This document shows positions 32,608 to 44,551 of a stretch of 64,000 nt of DNA, piece by piece. The stretch is from Amoebophrya sp. A120 (taxonomy: Eukaryota; Sar; Dinophyceae; Syndiniales; Amoebophryaceae), in contig CAJINV010000036.1 of NCBI GenBank assembly GCA_905178155.1, positions 1 through 64,000 on the forward strand, read 5' to 3'. Within the stretch, counting starts at the first letter, position 1, and every line of letters begins with the position of its first letter. Both the position numbers and the translations under genes were made by a program. Under the pieces are notes generated by a model, which did not search any database, was not told the origin of the DNA, and was given only the letters and a program-made list of their open reading frames with translations.

Positions 32608-33084
32608 ATGTTGCGGCACTCGTTGAGGCGCATGTTCGCCGCGGCGGCCGAGCCAGCGCAGGAGTACACAAACAAGCTACTGCTGACCATGGGGAGCCCC
32701 CACGAAAACCTCTTCCTGCGTAAACCTATCGAGTCGCTGACAGCCCCGGGTCGCGAAGGTTCCTTCACGGTGACCAACAATCACTCCCAGCTGGTGTCGC
32801 AGCTGCAACCGGGCACAATCACGGTCAAGGAGGAGGGACAGTCAAGCACTTACTTCATCAGCGATGGGTTTCTGTTCTTTAACCAGCCCGCTGACAGCTC
32901 GGGCTGCTGCACCGTGGAAGTGAGCGGCTTCGAAATCGTTCCCACCGACATGCTCGACAAGGAGAAGGCAGCCACGCTGATTCAGGAGCTCAACGCGGGC
33001 CCGAAGGAAACGGAATGGGACAAGGCAAAGATTCAGCTCGGCACCGGACTTCTCAACCAAGTCATCAAGAGCGCCACCGCCTAA
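32608..33084 (+). CDS. ATP5F1D: Mitochondrial F1 ATP synthase subunit delta
   Basis: A single exon of 158 aa. MLRHSLRRMFAAAAEP is an Arg-rich, acid-free presequence. The mature part reads KLLLTMGSPHENLF, VTNNHSQLVSQLQPGTI, YFISDGFLFF and CCTVEVSGFEIVPTDMLD, the beta-sandwich of the delta subunit (bacterial epsilon), followed by the two-helix C terminus ending NQVIKSATA. The subunit sits in the central stalk and couples rotation to catalysis. Length and motifs are normal for the family. It has no intron or introner. Its presence shows that the organism keeps a mitochondrial ATP synthase. Confidence 0.9.
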   Translation: MLRHSLRRMFAAAAEPAQEYTNKLLLTMGSPHENLFLRKPIESLTAPGREGSFTVTNNHSQLVSQLQPGTITVKEEGQSSTYFISDGFLFFNQPADSSGCCTVEVSGFEIVPTDMLDKEKAATLIQELNAGPKETEWDKAKIQLGTGLLNQVIKSATA

Positions 33085-34559
33085 CTACAATTGATTTTGT
33101 TTGTTCTTCGTCCTCCTGAGCGCTGAGCGAGTTGTCCGCGCCAGTCTCCGACAAACGTTTAAAGGATCATAATTCGCGAGACAAAGCGTCGCTTCACTGG
33201 AGCCGCGGATGGAGCTAAAACTGGTACCGCCAGAAGTTATTACACGTTGTGTGCTCATTGAGCGCAACCTCATGATCCCCTCTTCAACTGTAACGAGGAA
33301 GACGCTATTTACTAGCTTCTGCTATCAGCAGAAAACAAAGGCGCTTCTTTTTCATGGAATAATTTGAATTTTTGACTGAATTCCGCACAGGTCGGTTCGT
33401 CCAGGCTTTTATCCGCGAAGCTGCCATGCTGGAGTAGAAGCTCCTTTTTGCGGCCTTTCGTGTTGATGCTTCCCTCCTGCTCGGAACATCAAGGGGAAGC
33501 AGCCGGATTCGGCACCGCGACCACGAGAGCTGCCAACGCCTTGCCTCAGAAAACCACCACTTACGGTGTCCGTGAGGCAACTGGACATGCTCTTCTCCAG
33601 TGATGTTGGTGAAGAACAATAAAGATCGCCAGGTGATAACCCTCCACCCGCACCTCTGACTTACTCTTTCTTAGCAAAAATGCTAGTTTTTTTGAAGACC
33701 TCAGGAATCATCCGAAAGAGAACACTTCACAGCACCTTGCTCCGCAAGCGAGGAATAGTCGTGCCCGCCGGCAAGCAATAAACTTCGAAGCAGCGACATC
33801 AGCATACTGCGGAGGACTTCATATCTGATTGACTGATCCTCCACACCTTGTTCCACTTTCCGACCGCTGCTGCTGTCCAGGATCGATTGTCCTGCAAATC
33901 GGCAATCTTTTCGGTACTTACTTCACTTCCAGAAAAAACCGCCGCGAGGTTGATTCTACCTCGCCCCATATGCAGCAGCACAAGTAGCTGATGATAAGTA
34001 CCACCGCCTGTGCTCCTGCTAGCTCACTAGATGAGCAATCTATCGTGTCAAAATCAAATAATAACGTTGTGAATCGTAATGGTAATCGCCATCGTGGTCG
34101 TCCTCGTCGTCTTATTTATTGAATCTAGGCTCCTACAGATGTTGGTTATGGTTTACGAACTGAAATTCTGGAGAGAAATAAAGGTCGCGACGATACAGAT
34201 GCTTCTTCTTCCATGGAGATTGATCATCATGTTCGTCCTTCTGCCTCGTCCTCGATCCTCCGTCGACATCGTCATCGATCGTGTCTAGTATAAGGTCGCA
34301 GAAAATTAATCAAACTCGATTTGGTTGTTTGTGTCGCCCTTCTTCATCATGGTCTCGTCGTGAAGATTTTTCCTGATGTCTCTTCATTTTCTGTGCTTGG
34401 AATTATCGGTTCTCATGAAGAACAACATTACATGTAAAAGCACCCAACGAAGTTGCAAGTCAGAGCTGGTGGCTCGTACGTTACTCCGACCAACGAAATT
34501 GAACTCGCTTCGTTGTGTTTTTTCCGCTCATCTTCCATTTTGAGAAAAACTAAACAATA
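33085..34559. other. Intergenic stretch with weak exon candidates
   Basis: An ATG at 33209 opens MELKLVPPEVITRCVLIERN (about 50 codons); a frame after CGCACAG at 33390 runs to about 33600 and ends REATGHALLQ; another short frame at 33680 reads MLVFLKTSGIIRKRTLHSTL and stops at 33780. These could be exons of one small gene, but the phases were not resolved and no family is recognised. The rest, to 34559, shows nothing. Confidence 0.25.
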
Positions 34560-35045
34560 ATGCGTGCCGCCAGGCGTTTGCTTGAGCAAGCAAAGCCCCA
34601 ACCGACTGACTCGGTTGAGGAGGATGAGCCTCGTGTGCATGCTCCCGTCCCGATCCTCGTTGTCGGCAAGGAGCAAGACACGGAGGACCAGGGCGTGTTT
34701 AGTCAGCACGACGAAGGCGAAGAGCAAGATGATGCAGCAAGAACAGCAAGCACAACGGCCGTTGTGGGCACGGGCAGGGATCTTCCGTATCCGGAAGATC
34801 ATCGCTGGAGAAGGCAGCAGCTAGCTGAGGGTGCTGGAGCAGCAGTAATTTTAAGCCCCCTCGTCCGGCACAATTCTGCCAGAAACGAGCGGAAGAGTGA
34901 GATGCTGGCGATAAACAATCCGCTGCTCGGAACCACAACTGTAGAAGAGCAAAGCAAACCGCCGAACCGCGCTGGTTCTCACACAGCGCTCGATCAAACT
35001 GGAATGGACGGTGACGGAGAAGAAATATCAAACGTAAAAACTTGA
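34560..35045 (+). CDS. Hypothetical acidic protein, possibly first exon
   Basis: The 161-codon frame starts MRAARRLLEQAKPQPTDS. It is hydrophilic, rich in Glu, Asp, Gln and Ser, with no domain. It stops shortly after a possible donor (ISN then GTAAAAACTT), so the gene may continue downstream; the exon at 37873-38198 is a candidate, which would place the 190-bp satellite inside one intron. That link needs one G retained and is speculative. No homologue is recognised. Confidence 0.35.
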   Translation: MRAARRLLEQAKPQPTDSVEEDEPRVHAPVPILVVGKEQDTEDQGVFSQHDEGEEQDDAARTASTTAVVGTGRDLPYPEDHRWRRQQLAEGAGAAVILSPLVRHNSARNERKSEMLAINNPLLGTTTVEEQSKPPNRAGSHTALDQTGMDGDGEEISNVKT

Positions 35046-35617
35046 GGCATCTTCTGCGCCCACCCCTCACTCTCAAATCGAATGGGATAGGATACTAGAC
35101 ACAAGGACGAGCTACACAGTTGAGCGGCTTATCAAAACATGTTGGCGGTGGAGCCTTGTATTTTCTGGTCATTGTGCAAGAGCAAGTGCGGTTTTCTGCA
35201 CGTGTTGTATCAAGATCGCTGTACCGGTGCTCTCATTTGACTAGAAGCTATCCTCCTGGCTCCTAAGTAGCTGGCGAGAGAAGTTTCAAACAAGGTTCCG
35301 TATCCGTTCCGGCACGAAATAATCGCCAATCCATGACCACACTTGCATCAAATTGCGCCTTGTTGCATATTATCCCCATTGATTTTGCTACGTGTTTGAG
35401 TAGACGGGTTGAAGTGATATGTCAAGTCTTGAAACTGCATAAAATTTTGAGTACGAAGAACAAGACAGCGAGACGAAGGGCGGAGGCGCACATGACGGTA
35501 CTACGTGTTTGATGTTCGTACTTTTCTTCGACGCCCCCATTGCAAGTGGTCAGCACGGTGAACAAGGCTTCGCTAATGGCGGGTGCAATCCTGTCACGAC
35601 CAGAGTCATATATTTTT

Positions 35618-37740
35618 ATTTATGGTCCTTTACGAAAGATAAAATACATGACTTTTTGCCGAAAAACTGCGCTTTTTTGAAGTAGAGCATACCGTCGTGG
35701 GCCGCGGAAAGAAAATTGAAAAAATTGCAACAAAATGTGAAAAATTGCTTAGCTGAGAACTTTCCTCGATGGATTCTTAGCGCGACGGCATTATCGTTTT
35801 TGAAGTTTGGATTTGTACTCTGGGAAAGAAGAATGCGGCAACTTTTGCAACAAAAGTTGGATTTTTTCCAAGTACAGCATACCGTCGGGGGCCGCGGAAA
35901 GGAAATCTACAAAAAAGCAAGAAAATTTTGCAGATTTCCTAGCTGCGAATCCGCTGCGAAAAATTCTTAATACGACGGTGCTCTCTTTTTGAAAGTTTCT
36001 ATTTGAACTACACGAGAGACAAAATACATGAGTTTCTGCAGAAAAGCGGCGTTTTTTTGAAGAAGAGCATACCGTCGTGGGCCGCGGAAAGAAAATTGAC
36101 AAAATTGAAACAAAATGTGAAAAATTGCTTAGCTGAGAACTTGCCTCGATGGATTCTTAGCACGACGGCACTATCGTTTTTGAAGTTTAGATTTGTATTG
36201 TGCGAAAGAAGAATGCGGCAACTTTTGCAACCAAAATTGGCTTTTTTCCAAGTACAGCATACCGTCGGGGGCCGCGGAAAGGAAATCTCAAAAAAGCAAG
36301 AAAATTTTAAAGATTTCCTAGCTGCGAATCCGCTGCGAAAAAGTCTTAACACGACGGCGCTCTCTCTTTTGAAATTTCTATTTAAACTCTACGAGAGACA
36401 AAATACATGACTTTTTACAGAAAAGCGGCGTTTTTTTAAAGTAGAGCATACCGTCGTGGGCCGCGGAAAGAAAATCGACAAAATTGAAACAAAATGTGAA
36501 AAATTGCTTAGCTGAGAACTTGCCTCGATGGATTCTTAGCACGCCGGCACTATCGTTTTTGAAATTTAGATTTGTACTCTGGGAAAGAAGAATGCGGCAA
36601 CTTTTGCAACAAAAATTGGATTTTTTCCAAGTACAGCATACCGTCGGGGGCCGCGGAAAGGAAATCTACAAAAAAGCAAGAAAATTTTGAAGATTTCCTA
36701 GCTGCGAATCCGCTGCGAAAAATCCTTAACACGGCGGCGCTCTCTTTTTTGAAGTTTCTATTTGAACTCTACGAAAGATAAAACAAGACATGAATTTTTA
36801 CAGAAAAGCTGCGTTTTTTAAAGTAGAGCATACCGTCGTGGGCCGCGGAAAGAAAATCGACAAAATTGAAACAAAATGTTGTGAAAAATTGCTTAGCTGA
36901 GAGCTTGCCTCGATGGATTCTTAGCGCGGCGGCATTATCGTTTTTGAAGTTTAGGTTTGTACTCTGGGAAAGAAGAATGCGGCAACTTTTGCAACAAAAA
37001 TTTGATTCTTTCCAAGTACAGCATACCGTCGGGGGCCGCGGAAAGGAAATCTACAAAAAAGCAAGAAAATTTTGAAGATTTCCTAGCTGCGAATCCGCTG
37101 CGAAAAATTCTTAACACGACGGCGCTCTCTTTTTTGAAATTTCTATTTGAACTATACGAAAGATAAAATACGTGACTTTTTGCAGAAAAGCTGCGTTTTT
37201 TTAAAATAAAGCATACCGTCGTGGGCCGCGGAAAGAAAATTGACAAAATTGAAACAAAATGCAAAAAATTAATTGCTTAGCTGAGAACCCAGGCTCGATG
37301 GATTCTTAGCGCGACGGCATTATCGTTTTTGAAGTTTAGATTTGTACTCTGGGAAAAAAGAACGCGGCAACTTTTGCAACAAAAGTAGGCTTTTTTCTAG
37401 GTACAGCATACCGTCGGGGGCCGCGAAAAGGAAACCTACAAAAAAGCAAGAAAATTTGGAAGATTTCCTAGCTGCGAATCAGCTTCGAAAAATTATTCAC
37501 ACGACGGCGCTCTCTTTTTAAAAGTTTCTATTTGAACTAATATGCGAAAGATAAAATACATGAGTTTTTGCAGAAAAGCTGTATTTTTTTGAAGTCGAGC
37601 ATACCGTCGTGGGCCGCGGAAAGAAAATCGACAAAATTGAAACAAAATATGAAAAATTTCTTAGCTGAGAGCTCGCCTCGATGGATTCTTAGCGCGGCGG
37701 CATTCTCGTTTTTGAAATTTAGATTTGTATTGTGGGAAAG
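35618..37740. repeat. 190-bp satellite, 11 monomers in A/B alternation
   Basis: The marker GCATACCGTCG occurs at 35687, 35877, 36067, 36257, 36446, 36636, 36828, 37021, 37211, 37406 and 37599, spacing 189-195 bp. Odd monomers continue GTGGGCCGCGGAAAG, even ones GGGGGCCGCGGAAAG, strictly alternating, so the true unit is a ~380-bp dimer. Monomers share TTAGCTG.GAA, GCGACGGC and TTTTTGAA blocks. Open frames inside repeat with the same period and are artefacts. The array is AT-rich apart from the CCGCGG core. Copies towards the right end are more diverged. Confidence 0.92.
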
Positions 37741-37747
37741 TCCTATA

Positions 37748-38198
37748 ATGCCGCTCGGTGAGACTGGGAACGCCAGCATGCACCTTGTGGTGTAGTATTT
37801 TTCCTTGCAGAAGCATAATTTTGTTCTTTTCTTCAAATAAACAGAATATTTCAAACTCATATTTCATTCCAGTGCCGCGACCGCAGATACCTGCGTTTGG
37901 CTTTCCCGCAGTCACTTTGCAGTCCGAGAATTCAGAGGATCCCTACCCCGGGGGGCGTGGCAGTAGCATGGTGTCCTACCCGGATGACGGGGCACATCCA
38001 GAGGCGTACCGAAGCACTTTGTCCTACCCCGCAAGCCAGAACGAGCAGCCGGAGCCGGCCCCGGCTGTCGATGCTGCGAATATGGACAGAGCAGTCGAAC
38101 TTCCGCAACCAAGCTCTATCACCGGCCGTGTTACCGAGCCCGTACCACGGCTCGCGTCCGCAGCAGCGGCTGTGGTTGGGATCGCTCCGTACTACTAG
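37748..38198 (+). CDS. Hypothetical Pro/Ala/Ser-rich exon(s)
   Basis: After ATTCCAG at 37872 the frame reads PRPQIPAFGFPAV and SYPDDGAHPEAYRSTLSYPA and ends VVGIAPYY with a stop at 38196-38198. It is Pro, Ala and Tyr rich without a domain. An ATG at 37748 right after the satellite gives MPLGETGNASMHLV, ending at a GTG/GTGTAG border, but the phase does not match without one extra base. Alternatively it is the last exon of the gene starting at 34560. Confidence 0.4.
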
Positions 38199-38411
38199 CT
38201 TACTACAAACTTTTTTTTACTGATTTCATGACAAGAGAATATATCTCTACAACTACATGTCAGGGCGTTGTGATTGTGTACCTGCATCCTGCATGCTTGA
38301 TGTCATGATGAGGTGGTAATGTTCGATGGAGGATTGACATGATTTACGATTTCCGGATACAACAATCATCAAGGCAGCACGCAAAGTGCATGATCGATTG
38401 ACATCAGACCC
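38199..38411. other. Short spacer
   Basis: About 0.2 kb between two gene candidates; AT-rich with TGATGTCATGATGAGG-like dyads but nothing assignable. Confidence 0.35.
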
Positions 38412-41400
38412 TCGTCGATTGCACGGGACTCAACGAACACAATCGAGACATTTGGCAACACCATAACCCCTGGAGAGAAGTCCCTTGCAACAATTCCTGC
38501 GGAAGTAGAAGATGCAGGACGGAACAATAGCAGTGGAAGCAGTGCCAGTGCCGCAAAAAAAGCTACAAGTGCCTCTGGAAAGACGAAACAAAACCGGAAA
38601 TCCAGAACTTCCGTCACCGAGGCACGAGCGAAAGGAAAAAAGGAGGAGGACAAAGCTACGAAAGCTAATAGCGCAGTGCCCGCGACTATCAAAAGAAAAT
38701 AAAGGTGTTACACTTACAGCAAACACATTTCTTGGAGCAACTTCAGAAAAAGAACTAGAACAAACTTGCTGTGCATGGCAGAGAAAACTTGCAATTCAGA
38801 GATCATAAGGGAAAACACGAGGCAACCAGACCTGGTTGCCGGCAAGCACGCCTGCTTTCCGGCAACCTCTTTTTTGCGTGTTCTGCAACATAATGTCGTG
38901 TAGCAATTGTAACGCTTTTTCCTGTGCATAGCGCCGGCAGCGGGAACGAGCCCGAGTAAGCAGTCCGCATCCGCAGTTTCGGTTTCGACAACCGGAACAG
39001 GGGAACGAACTTCCTTTCAGAAGAGGCAGGCCCGCAGCTCCAATTTTCGGAGCATTAAGGAGATTGATTCACGGCAACTGGGCTTCAAACAGCACGGACA
39101 AAACCAGAAGCGCCTAGAGCTCGCGCTTCGAACATCAAACAACATCATGCAGCAGGTACTTAAGTACTTACATATGAAGAAAGTATTATCAATGTCTAGC
39201 GATTCGTAGCACTGGTCAGAAAACAAAACTTGTCAAAATCGAAAAAACGAAGAGGAAACAGAAACAAACGGAAACAAATGAAGGTGGCTGCGAGCCGACA
39301 AAACCAAAACGGTGTCGGACAGCAAGGGTTCCTCTCCGAAGAGCAGAATAGCAGCCGGGCCTCTGCGCGTGAACTGGATGACTTGCCTTTCAACGACACC
39401 GACCTGGAGCAAACCCCGCCCGTGGAGCAGAACAAAGCCCGTAGGAAAACGCAAAGCCTCGCGGAGTCTAACGCTACATTGGAAATCGGTCCTGGTACTT
39501 CAGCATCTACCGGGGGGCAACCAGCATACGGGGATTCTGAAAGCGGTACGCCGGCGGAGCAGGCGATCGCAAATACTTCTAGCCCGACCACCGCTTTTCG
39601 TCTCCGCCTGGCGGGGAACCGCGACGGGTACCAGGCACTAGCCTTGGACGGCCAGAAGAAACGTGAGACGAAACCTTCCCTGTTGGTGCAGCAAATCGTC
39701 GCGCCATACAAAAAAAACTTCTCTTTCCCACCGGAGGCCGGCAGAAATTACTCCCAACCGACCGGCGCGAGGACCCCGTCTTCTACCAGCGGCGCAAGTC
39801 CCAGTCCGGCTGGCAAGGCCGCGTCGGGCGCCGCAGCCGCTGCGTCATACAGTACTACAAGCAGCGCCCGGCAGCGCGCGAAGGACTACCATAAAGAATT
39901 GAAGATGAAGCAGAGGAAAGAATCGCCCGCAAGAAGAATCCGACCATCTGGAGGGATTGGGACGGCCACGAGTCCAAATGTCAAACAAGCGTCGAACTCG
40001 AATCCCAGCAAGTTGAATGGCAGCAAAAGGTCATCTTCGGGTGCCGCAGCGTCATCTTCGAGCAGCTCCGCTAGCGCGCCGGCCGGCGCGGCTTCGAAAA
40101 CCGGCTTGACCTCGTCGTCGTCAGCCTCCTCCAGTAGCGGAGGCACACCGGGCGGGCTCCTGCTGACGGGGGGAAGGAGGAGCAGTGCCAGCGCTATGAA
40201 ACTGAAAGGCGATGAGTTCGAGAGCCTGCTTCGCGCCGGCTACGTGCGACGACGCAAGCAGGAGGCTGCGTTTCGGGATACGCGTGCTACGCCGAAGGAG
40301 CTGGTGGTGAAGGACGAGGTTTTGCAGCGCGTTCGTAGTCTCGACCTGGAAACGGTGCAAAAACTCAGTTTCAATCCACACATGCAGCGACAGTACCTTC
40401 AACACGTCCTCCTCAACTCGCCCGGAGTGGACAAGGATGGTCCTGGCACCCCCGCGGGTACTGCCGCGAGTCCGACTTCCCGATCGAAGCAACGGCTGGT
40501 GCCGCAACTTCCTGCGGAGTACCGCGTGCTGGATCAGCTCGAGGATGCGTTCAAGGACGGACAGTATTGGTGGTCGGTCAGCGAGCAGCATAGGAACCAA
40601 GCGTTGCAAGCAGCGAAAGTGGACGAGGTTTTGCGACTGCGCATCCGCCAAAACGAAATCTTCCACCAAAACTTGGCAGAAATCGCGCAGCTGCGGCGCG
40701 AAAAAGTAGGAGACCGCTCCTTGCTGTCTGATTCTGGAGTTGTTGGACGAACATCTGGAGGAGGTCCCGCTCGCGGAAAGGCAGAGAGACCGGCCTCTTC
40801 CTCGGAGATGAGAGCTCTGCGATCTAGTAGTACCTCAGCGAGGACAATTCTGCCGATGAAAAATTCTGGCGAGAACCCGGTCGAAGTAAACGAGGAACCG
40901 GACCGCAAGGTATTTTTATCCTCGGATCCTCTAACACGCCCTGTCACAACGCCCGCTCTTCCAGCCCCACTGCTGGACTACTTGCTTTCGAGGCGCATGC
41001 AGCTCCTTCGAAGTAACGCAAGGGGTAGTGCAGACCGCAATAAAGCGGCTTTGTGGAGAAGCAACTCGACTCCGCGGACTCAATCTCGCATGACCGTGAG
41101 CCTCGACGCTGCACTGGGCGCTGCTACTTTCCGTAATATGAACACCACGACCAGCAGCATCAAGCGCGTTGGTGGAGCCATGCTGGTAGATGAAGACGAG
41201 GAAGCCGAAGACGGCTTTGTGCGTTTGGACCTGACGGCACTCAGTCCGCCGACTACGGTCGCCGCTAGCCCGAGCAGCGCCCGCGCCGTGATGAACAAGC
41301 CAGCCGCGACTGCAGTGGTTTCTGTGAAGGAACACTTGCGTCAGCAACAAAGCCGGTCTGCTGTCCCCACTAGTACAACCGCTAGCACATCTTCTCGCGC

Positions 41401-43175
41401 AAAAGTTCTAGCCTCCTTAGTGAACAATCGCGATTTTGCGTCCCCCAGCCTCCTCGTCAGTGGATCCCTACCAGTCTCCAGCGATGCGCCCGGGACAAAA
41501 AATTCACAGACCTCGACTACCAGTCTGCTCGCGTCGAACAAAAGCAGGACAATTGCTGCGCAGGTGAACTCTTGGAGCCCACTACTGAGTCCAGTCCCTT
41601 CTTCCACCGTCAACACAGGTGCTGGCCCGAAGTTAATGCCACAGCCGAAACAGTTCGACTTTTCTCCCACCATTCGCCCCCGGTCATTACTTCCCGGAGA
41701 GCAAACCATGCAACTACAAGAGCCGTCAATGCCGGAGCAGACAAGGCAAATGATGAAAGGCCTAGCTTCTGCGTCATCCTCATCTTTAAAAGGCACGGCA
41801 TCTATTGGTCGTCCACTTGGCTCTGCCAGCTTTGAGACCACAGTTCTGCAGCAGCGCCTCGGTAAACCTTCGAAGTCGAGCGAGGACGCGGCGTCCAAAA
41901 ACCTGTTCTACGGCGAGAGAAGTAAGGACGCAACGAGAGTGGTCGTGGACCCGCAGCGCGACGCTGGAGATGATCCGATCCCGATTTCCCTGCTGCACAG
42001 TAAAAATACTGATGCGATAAGCCGGCGGCGCAGCTCCGCTACTACTGTCCTACAGGATTCCGCTACCGCAGTGCCGATGATTGTCGTTGCAACCGATCCT
42101 CGTCCGGACGAGGATCAAGTATCCGAAAACAAGTCGGAAACCACTTTTGACTACCTGCACACGCAAGCGCGGGCACAAGCAGCAGAAGAGCGCAAGACGA
42201 GACGGCGGAGCTCCACGGCTGTGTCCGTCGGGGTGAGTTCATCTTCCACTGCCCAACATGGATTTTCCTCGGCAGTCAATGTCATGCGTGCGGCAACCGC
42301 CTTGCGCAAGCAGTTGCAAATTAGCGATGCGGGTGGCCCGTCCGCCTCACCCGTCGATGCTGTGCGACAGAACGCACCTGTACCGATCTCTCCCGAAGAC
42401 AGGGAGGACAACATGGCGTATAATTTCTATTTCGTTATCCTTTGTTATTGTTGGTTTCTATCCGAAGATACTGAGTGAATAAATACAATTTTAATTGCTT
42501 TGTATCTATGTCTATGTGTGTTTTCATCTTCTATTCGCGCACGTTTCGGCGCCCTGGAGCTGCCACCATCTACCGCAAAAAACCAGGGCAAGATCTTCGT
42601 CTGCCATAATCGACTCCGGCAAGAGTAGCCAAGTGGCGGCGCTTCTAGAGTACGCCGCGGATGAACAAGTAGAGCGCGAGGAGGAACAACTTTTTGACAC
42701 TGCGCTCGCCACCGGCGCCGCTCGCGTAGAGGGCTTGCACGCGGCGGTCCTTGGTGCGGAAGAATCAGACCAACGTGCAGAGCGACAATCTGAATTGTAT
42801 CTCCCCCCAAGAACAAACTACCACGAGAATTCCATCGTGTCACGTCCCGCGCGGACCCGAACATCAAGTAGAGAATGGATGTCCAGTAGCGCCTTGTCAG
42901 TTTTCTCCTCGTCCTCTGTTCCGAATTCCGGAATCAGCAAGGTGACTGCAGCTCAGAGCAGGACCAGTAAGGATGAAGCGGATGCGGTCGTCGAGCAGTT
43001 TATGAGCTCCCTGTCGCTGGGAACCATGGCACGCGAGGGCGATGACGAACGGAATGCTGGTGCATCGGCCGCCGCATGGAACAAAAATCGCTCCCTGCTG
43101 TACCAACACGCCAGCAGTGTCGCTAGCAGAGCGAGCCTGCGAGCGTACGAACTGAACTTTGCTTCTAAACACTAA
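38412..43175 (+). CDS. Large Ser/Ala-rich protein, unassigned
   Basis: Exons about 38412-38675, 38932-39155, 39200-42417 and 42587-43175; the last two sum to whole codons (1269 including stop) with GT-AG. The third intron side, 39156-39199, is only 44 nt. The protein is over 1400 aa, highly basic and Ser/Ala/Lys rich at the N terminus (KSKKRRGNRNKRKQMK), with one ordered, probably helical stretch: LLRAGYVRRRKQEAAFRDTR, LDLETVQKLSFNPHMQRQYL, WWSVSEQHRNQALQAAKVDE and QNLAEIAQLRREK. The C terminus has VEQFMSSLSLG. I recognise no domain. Exon 1 is the weakest part: its start and its junction to exon 2 (needs one retained G) are unresolved. No introner is present despite 4 kb of coding sequence. 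Confidence 0.6.
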
Positions 43176-44551
43176 GACTAACACCTGCTCTATGGGCTTT
43201 ACAATCAAGTGATAAAGTACGTCTTTCCGTAATTCATATAGAAAATAGAATAACCAAGCAAACAAACAATCACTGTCTTGGGCAAACGTGCACGTGCGTG
43301 TATTTCATACATCAGATTAGCACGCCTCCCCCTCTCGTGCCGAGTTTTTCTAGTTTAAGTTCGTCTTTCTTCGTACGGAAAATCAACAAAAGATGCAGAC
43401 TCGTCAAGCAAGTGCAGCCCAGCGTTAATCGACGGTGGAACCCTCTCCCGAGCAGCACCGAAAAAAATGTAAATCGCTCATCTAGTACTTCTTTTTCCGA
43501 GAAATTTTCACTTGGCCTTGTATTCTCCATCTTTCTGCTCTTCTCGCAGCATTGTCACGACTTGACTCTGCAGACGTTGAGAGGAAAACGCTGAACAGCT
43601 TGTAGTAATCAATCGGAAACTCCTTGTAAATCCCCGCCTAAAAATGCTCTCTGTATTAACACGGCTATGAATTGACTCGAAGTTTTCAAGTTTGTACATC
43701 GTGCGCAGACGGCAATTAATTTTAGTCAAACGAGTATTTGAAGCATAATGTCGACCTCTTCCCGCGAGGCCGCGCACACGAATCAGAACGAACTTCAACA
43801 CGCGCAGTTCAACAGGAACAGCGAATCTTCACTCAGGACGTTTCGAAATAAGTATGTTGTGACGACAAATCAGCCTATCGGTTTCGGTAGTAAATGAAGC
43901 GCCAAAATTCGACGTGTCGTTGATACTATCAACACAAAACGCTTTCTGCACCAAAGGCAACACGCGTCTACCCCGCATGACTGTCGTATACTATAGCACA
44001 AGAAGCAAAACGATCAAGATCAAGCTTTTAAGGACAAACGCATCTGTCATAATGGAACTTTTGAAGTCCAGTGTCGGTCATCACATGGAGATGCGCTACC
44101 GTAGCGATGGAGGCACTTGTACTAGTAGATCAACTTTTGCGATCACTATATACTTAGTCACAGTAGCAGAATTAGGGAAAATATGCTGCTCAAAGCGATT
44201 GCACTTGGTTGTGCAACTTCTAGCAACACAACGAAAACAGCACATCAACTCTCTGTCTCTACTCCTGGAGATGATAATCTCTGTTTTATTTCTACAGTTC
44301 CCAGTTTCGACGTTTCTTTACACCCAACATGATCATGAATGTACGTAGGTACATGAATAGTACATTGTAATATTTCGTCCGCGCGACACCGTGGAGCGAC
44401 CTTCCTAAGAATATAAATATGCATACGTTTGCTGACGTTGAAACCCCCAAGAACCTAAAGTACTATTAGTCACATACGCGAAGAAGTTTCTGATCGCCGA
44501 GCAGGAGGACATCAAGAGGTGATTTGTATCAAGTTCAAGTGAATCTGTTCA
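43176..44551. other. Intergenic stretch
   Basis: About 1.4 kb between the Ser/Ala-rich protein and the nucleotidase. AT-rich. Frames such as 43914-44348 have no protein-like composition and no splice partner. I see no repeats, RNA gene or mobile element. Confidence 0.45.

Noticed and set aside
35716-37260. Repeated open frames of 60-135 codons on both strands
   Set aside because: They recur with the 190/380-bp satellite period and are frames through satellite monomers.
35618-37740. CRISPR array
   Set aside because: Repeat units are ~190 bp and contiguous, with no unique spacers; the context is eukaryotic.
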